From Mycolicibacterium fortuitum subsp. fortuitum (GTDB lineage Bacteria > Actinomycetota > Actinomycetes > Mycobacteriales > Mycobacteriaceae): a stretch of DNA of 64,000 bases. The notes beneath the pieces are model-generated. The model saw only the letters and a list, made by a program, of their open reading frames with translations, did not search any database and was not told the DNA's origin. The stretch covers positions 930,001 to 994,000 of the forward strand of contig NZ_AP025518.1 in the NCBI RefSeq assembly GCF_022179545.1, written 5' to 3'. Each line of letters starts with the position of its first letter. The stretch's first letter is position 1. Made by a program: the position numbers and the translations under genes. Below, one piece after another: positions 61,701-64,000 of this stretch.

Positions 61701-64000
61701 GACGAGGTCGAGTTCGGCAACGACTTCCGCGGCTGGAACAGCAGCTACACGGACGATCCGATTCCCCTTCACGAGATGGAGGAGTGGCGCTCGGCCACCG
61801 TGGATCGGATTCTGTCGATGCGCCCGCAGCGGGTGCTCGAGCTAGGCGTCGGTTCAGGCCTGCTGTTGTCTCAGCTGGCTCCGGAGTGCGTCGAGTATTG
61901 GGGCACAGACTTTTCCGCGCCGACCATTCAGAAGCTGCAGAAAGCGGTGGCAGGCCAGCCGTGGGGAGACCGGGTTCATCTGCTGACCCGACCGGCCCAC
62001 ATCACCGAGGCGTTGCCGCAGGACCAGTTCGACATGGTGGTGATCAACTCGGTAGTTCAGTACTTCCCGAGTGCCGGCTACCTCGCCGAGGTCATCGACA
62101 AGGCCGTGGAACTGCTGGCCCCGGGGGGCACGCTGTTCGTCGGTGATGTGCGAAATCACAGCCTACAAGGTGCCTTCCAGACCGGTATCGCCTTGGCGCG
62201 CAGCCGGAATGGGGCCGATACCGACGAGATCCGGCAACGTGTGCAGCGCGCCATGCTGGGCGAGCACGAGTTGCTGCTGGCACCAGAGTTCTTCACGACC
62301 TGGGCAGCCGACCACCCGTCGGTGGGCGGGATTGGCATCCAGGTCAAGCGCGGTGAGGCCGACAACGAGCTGAGCCGGTACCGCTACGACGTGATCGTTC
62401 GCAAGTCACCCACGCAGGTGTGCTCGCTGGCCGGCGCCCCGACATGGGCCTGGTCGGACTGCGCGGGTCTGAGCGGGCTGCATGCCGAGTTGACAGCTCA
62501 GCGGCCGACCACCGTGCGCGTCAGCGGCATTCCTCGCGCCGGCGTCATCGCCGATGTGGTGACCGAACAAGCATTGGGCGCCGGGCTCCCACTCGCCGAG
62601 GCGCTCGTTCATGCCGACTCCGTCGCCGAGGACGTCGTCACACCTGAGATGGTGTACCGGCTCGGTGAAGCAGCCGGATATCACGTGGCGGTGACCTGGG
62701 GTAGCCAACCCGGCACCCTTGATGCCCTCTTCATCGCCTCCGACGGTGAGGCGCTGCCGGCGCTCACCGAGCTCTACCAGCCCGCCTCGGATGCTCGCCA
62801 GCGCGGTGGCCACGCCAACGATCCGCACACCAACTCGAAGGTCACGGCGGTCCGCCAGTGGTTGGCCGAGCGGTTGCCCGAATACATGGTGCCCAGCCAG
62901 ATCGTGGTGCTCGATGAGTTCCCGTTGACGTCCTCGGGCAAGATCGATCGCAAGGCGCTACCTGAACCCACCTTCGTCGCCACGTCTTTCCGGGCTCCTC
63001 AGACCGATACGGAAAAAATCGTCGCCGAGGTGTTCACCGAGGTCCTCGGACTCGGCAGGGCGGGGCTCGATGACGACTTCTTCGTCCTCGGTGGTGATTC
63101 CCTGATTGCCATCCGGGTCAGCGCGCGTCTGCAGTCAGCTCTCGGCCGGGACGTGCCGGTTCGTTACTTGTTCGACGCGCCCACGGTGGGCGGGCTGGCT
63201 GACTATCTCGACCGGCATCAGGACGGTGTGGCCCGACCGCCGCTGACTGCGCGGCATCGTCCGGCGGCCATTCCATTGTCGTATGCACAGCAACGACTGT
63301 GGTTCCTGGAGCAGCTGCAGGGGCCGTCACCGATCTACAACATGGCGGTGGCGCTACGCCTCAGCGGGCACCTCGACGAAGATGCCCTGGGTGCTGCACT
63401 GGCGGATGTGGTGGGCCGGCAGGAGACCCTGCGCACCGTGTTCACCTCGGTTGACGGGGTACCGCAGCAGGTGGTTCTCGGCGTCGAGCAAGCTGATCTG
63501 GGATGGCAAATCGTCGATGCCGCCGGATGGCCGGCGGCCCGGCTCGACGAGGAGATCGGCGCGGCAGCACGCCACAGTTTCGACCTCACGCGTGAAATAC
63601 CGATCAAGGCAACGCTTTTCCGTATCAGCGAGAATGAGCACGTACTGGCGGCGGTCGTACACCACATCGCCGCGGACGGCTGGTCGGTGACACCGCTGGT
63701 GGTGGACCTGGCGACCGCCTACGCCAGTCGGTGCGCCGGGCACGCCCCCGCTTGGGAACCGCTGCCGGTGCAGTATGTCGACTTCACCCTCTGGCAGCAG
63801 GAGTGGCTGGGTTCGGTATCTGACGCCGACAGTGTGATCGCCGACCAGTTGCGCTATTGGGAGGGCGAGCTGGCCGGTCTGCCCGATCGGGTGGAGCTGC
63901 CGACCGACCGGCCGTATCCGCCGGTGGCCGACTACCAGGGCTCCAGTGTGGCGGTGGAGTGGCCGGCCGAATTGCAGCAACAGATCGCCCGCGTGGCCCG
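55716..64000 (+). CDS. Non-ribosomal peptide synthetase, at least 2.3 modules, N-methylating (3' end outside window)
   Basis: Open from the ATG at 55716 (GGGAG six bases upstream) to the window end, 2,761 codons. Order by residue: condensation C1 (about 8-430, HHIVLDG at 137-143); adenylation A1 (about 455-950, [11 protein letters not shown] from 605); carrier PCP1 (phosphopantetheine Ser in GGDSILAM, 985); C2 (HHIAFDG from 1170); A2 ([11 protein letters not shown] near 1671) interrupted by a methyltransferase (VLELGVGSG from about 2040) placed before the A10 Lys (2409); PCP2 (Ser 2462); C3 (HHIAADG from 2649, incomplete). A methyltransferase in this place normally N-methylates the residue. 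No epimerisation domain is seen. C1 at the start suggests acylation of the first residue or input from another protein. Hand-aligned specificity residues: A1 D-F-W-S-M-A-G-V-Y-K, A2 D-A-F-L-V-G-A-I-W-K; amino acids not assigned. Confidence 0.92.
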   Translation, partial: MQLDEQSLPVTRAQLDIWLAHDVAGTGTEWLLGLFVKIAGTLDRDALEWSIRRVVREAEPLRATFFEVDGQVYQKAAENPEVQLAFHDLRSAGDPVAEARDMAAAIQRAPMSFTEPLFRFALFQTRDDEHFLLACCHHIVLDGTGIALVGSRLASVYSAVFSGAPIPPPIFGSLADLIDNESRYEASAEYLDDEAYWTGNLPPEAGPNSWETESLDSQDAHWPSAAVPFDSNLLRQVDILARSKNVARSTVITAACALLVRGWCAEGSDVVLDFPVSRRVSPESRTLPGMVAGVVPLVVKASPATSISEFIDNVESHIQEALQHQRFPVHALERKVNPRAAGQMANRVSVNFLPSTFTLDFGGAQASASLTNAGVVGGFGLVFSSAGDELVLSTMGAGQPFSSFGVTDLAERLQRILIAFVSDPGLRLSSVGVLDAADCARLDEVGHRSVLLRPVVESSVPALFGVQVERAPDAVAVRFEGRSLSYRELDEASNRLAHLLAEYGAGPGECVALMLERSAQAVVAILGVLKSGAAYLPIDPAHPEARVEFMLADARPAVAVTAGGLAERLLGSGVPVVEVDDPRIDSQSCAGLPVPAPDDVAHIIYTSGTTGTPKGVAVTHQNVTRLFDGMDVGVELGPRQVWAACSSLAFDFSVWEIWGALLHGGRLVVVPEQTTRSPQDLEALVVAEGVTVLSQTPSAVGVLDPEKLSSVSALMVAAEACPPDVVDRWAPGRVMINGYGPTETTVYATISAPLQAGSGVVPIGVPVPGAALFVLDRWLRPVAPGVVGELYVAGRGVGVGYVRRPGLTGSRFVACPFGAPGSRMYRTGDLVSWGPDGQLRYAGRSDEQVKVRGYRIELGEIQAALADLDGVQQAVVVVREDQPGDKRLVGYITGSAEPAVVRAQLSQRLPAYMVPTAVVVLDALPLTVNGKLDKRALPAPEYADTDHYRAPSTATEEILAGIYAQVLGLERVGVDDSFFDLGGDSILAMRVVAAVNTDLDAGLAVRTLFDAPTVAQLAPHVGEDSDRRAPLAAGERPALIPLSFAQNRMWFLNRFEDGAATYNMPIAFRINGALDVGALDAALDDVIARHESLRTVFPDIDGVPSQKVLPAQPGLWRRGGPAMVPVTEDDLVGELISLAGYTFDLAGEIPIRAQIYSVGPEQYVLGIVLHHIAFDGWSMAPMARDVGEAYRARTLGQEPDWSPLPVQYADYTLWQQDWLGSETDPDSVLANQLAYWRRELADLPEIVSLPADRPRPPVPSYRGDAVDLRIDPESWAGLKAVAAAHNATVSMVLQAAMAVALHRAGVGEDIALGTPIAGRMDQALDELVGFFVNTWVLRVGVDPASRFSEVLDRVRQKALDAYANQDVPFELLVERLNPTRSTSHHPLFQVALAFQNNVRPEIQLDALDVEPVSADIRTARFDLEFDLRELSSGDASALFDLHSVPVEGRGELMAAGTVAYATDLYDRSSVERLVGWFGRVVEAVVADPTVVVGEVGLLDRDEQDLLLRRWSGAEVTGPSGLAPELLAAAVAADPEAVAVVDGTRELSYRELDEASNRLARALIEAGVGPERAVGVAMGRCADLVIAWWAVLKAGGVYVPVDPGHPAERIATVLDTAEAVCVLTCGSGVVEGTGSRLVIPLDVVDLSEQSPRPVSDADRLAPLSVDNAAYVIFTSGSTGTPKGVAVSHAGVLGVAAAHHDLLGVPERARVLMVAAPTFDASVFEWLWAASSGAALVVAPPDSYAGDALAEVLAGQRVDAGLITPTVLATLDPAQIDGLDTLVTGGEACPAELVAAWAASPGEAGNKAPRRMFNAYGPTEVTIWATWSALSVGRPVRIGAPVPGTYAYVLDARLNPAPVGVVGELYLAGPAVARGYVGRPDLTADRFVANPFGAPGSRLYRTGDLVRWTESGSLEYLGRSDAQIKLRGQRLELGEIENTLLACPQVTRAAAAVHRGSTGVDHLVGYVALEQTSTADYDADVVDQWQGIYDELYDADLDEVEFGNDFRGWNSSYTDDPIPLHEMEEWRSATVDRILSMRPQRVLELGVGSGLLLSQLAPECVEYWGTDFSAPTIQKLQKAVAGQPWGDRVHLLTRPAHITEALPQDQFDMVVINSVVQYFPSAGYLAEVIDKAVELLAPGGTLFVGDVRNHSLQGAFQTGIALARSRNGADTDEIRQRVQRAMLGEHELLLAPEFFTTWAADHPSVGGIGIQVKRGEADNELSRYRYDVIVRKSPTQVCSLAGAPTWAWSDCAGLSGLHAELTAQRPTTVRVSGIPRAGVIADVVTEQALGAGLPLAEALVHADSVAEDVVTPEMVYRLGEAAGYHVAVTWGSQPGTLDALFIASDGEALPALTELYQPASDARQRGGHANDPHTNSKVTAVRQWLAERLPEYMVPSQIVVLDEFPLTSSGKIDRKALPEPTFVATSFRAPQTDTEKIVAEVFTEVLGLGRAGLDDDFFVLGGDSLIAIRVSARLQSALGRDVPVRYLFDAPTVGGLADYLDRHQDGVARPPLTARHRPAAIPLSYAQQRLWFLEQLQGPSPIYNMAVALRLSGHLDEDALGAALADVVGRQETLRTVFTSVDGVPQQVVLGVEQADLGWQIVDAAGWPAARLDEEIGAAARHSFDLTREIPIKATLFRISENEHVLAAVVHHIAADGWSVTPLVVDLATAYASRCAGHAPAWEPLPVQYVDFTLWQQEWLGSVSDADSVIADQLRYWEGELAGLPDRVELPTDRPYPPVADYQGSSVAVEWPAELQQQIARVA
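56980..58370 (+). other. Segment of foreign-looking codon use covering the A1 adenylation domain
   Basis: From about 56980 codons switch abruptly from C-ending to G- and T-ending forms (TTG, GTG, GGT, GAT, CGG, GTT), and switch back at about 58370. The borders agree with the limits of the A1 core. The shift is visible by eye as a strong G/T bias on the plus strand and also creates a long spurious open frame on the other strand. Suggests exchange of the A1 domain by recombination. Confidence 0.7.

Overview
The window reads as chromosomal DNA of a rapidly growing mycobacterium (Mycolicibacterium type). The evidence is high GC with C/G-ending codons, an mce operon with Mce-associated genes, a 13E12-type HNH endonuclease with a mycobacterial SOS box, a gene order matching what I recall of M. 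tuberculosis Rv0421c-Rv0434, a KstR box between kstD and hsaE, and many starts that look leaderless (TANNNT 6-8 nt before the start codon). Species cannot be fixed from the sequence alone.

Layout. 1-5.6 kb: the end of an mce operon (mceE fragment, mceF), three small secreted proteins, two Mce-associated membrane proteins. 5.6-9.6 kb: an HNH endonuclease of the 13E12 family, two small membrane proteins, a regulator made of two TetR units, a DoxX-like protein. 9.6-14.1 kb: Baeyer-Villiger-type monooxygenase, secreted protein, DUF5996 protein, and a P450/DUF3303 pair. 14.2-18.1 kb: thiamine pyrimidine genes thiC and thiD, with a TPP riboswitch upstream, followed by a hydrolase and a Pro-rich membrane protein. 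18.1-22.3 kb: MFS exporter with a palindromic promoter, LppU-like protein, methyltransferase, LOG-family protein.

22.2-28.2 kb is the most unusual block. Five overlapping genes encode a MoxR AAA+ ATPase, an unknown protein, a fused zincin/VWA protein, a helical unknown protein and a PaaK-like adenylate-forming enzyme. It sits where, from memory, M. tuberculosis carries Rv0424c-ctpH-Rv0426c. 28.3-35.8 kb returns to the conserved order: xthA, GNAT acetyltransferase, def, DUF3263, virR, sodC, ybdK-like ligase, then a lipoprotein, a double Lrp regulator and a Lon-N protein. 35.8-37.6 kb: hydrolase, a palindromic intergenic element and a methyltransferase. 37.6-43.7 kb: a six-gene Mrp Na+/H+ antiporter operon with mrpA and mrpB fused. 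43.7-46.6 kb: a decayed permease fragment, a DUF1707 membrane protein behind a palindromic promoter, and three SRPBCC-like proteins around a TetR regulator.

46.7-52.1 kb: cholesterol catabolism (hsd4B, kstD, divergent hsaE-hsaG-hsaF) with a perfect KstR box. 52.2-54.3 kb: a RecQ-like helicase fused to a phosphoribosyltransferase-like tail. 54.3-55.4 kb: no convincing gene. 55.4-64.0 kb: an MbtH-like protein and the first 2,761 codons of a non-ribosomal peptide synthetase, C-A-PCP-C-A(N-methyltransferase)-PCP-C, running off the window end. Its first adenylation domain has sharply different codon use from the rest of the gene. No tRNA, rRNA, CRISPR array or intact insertion sequence was seen.
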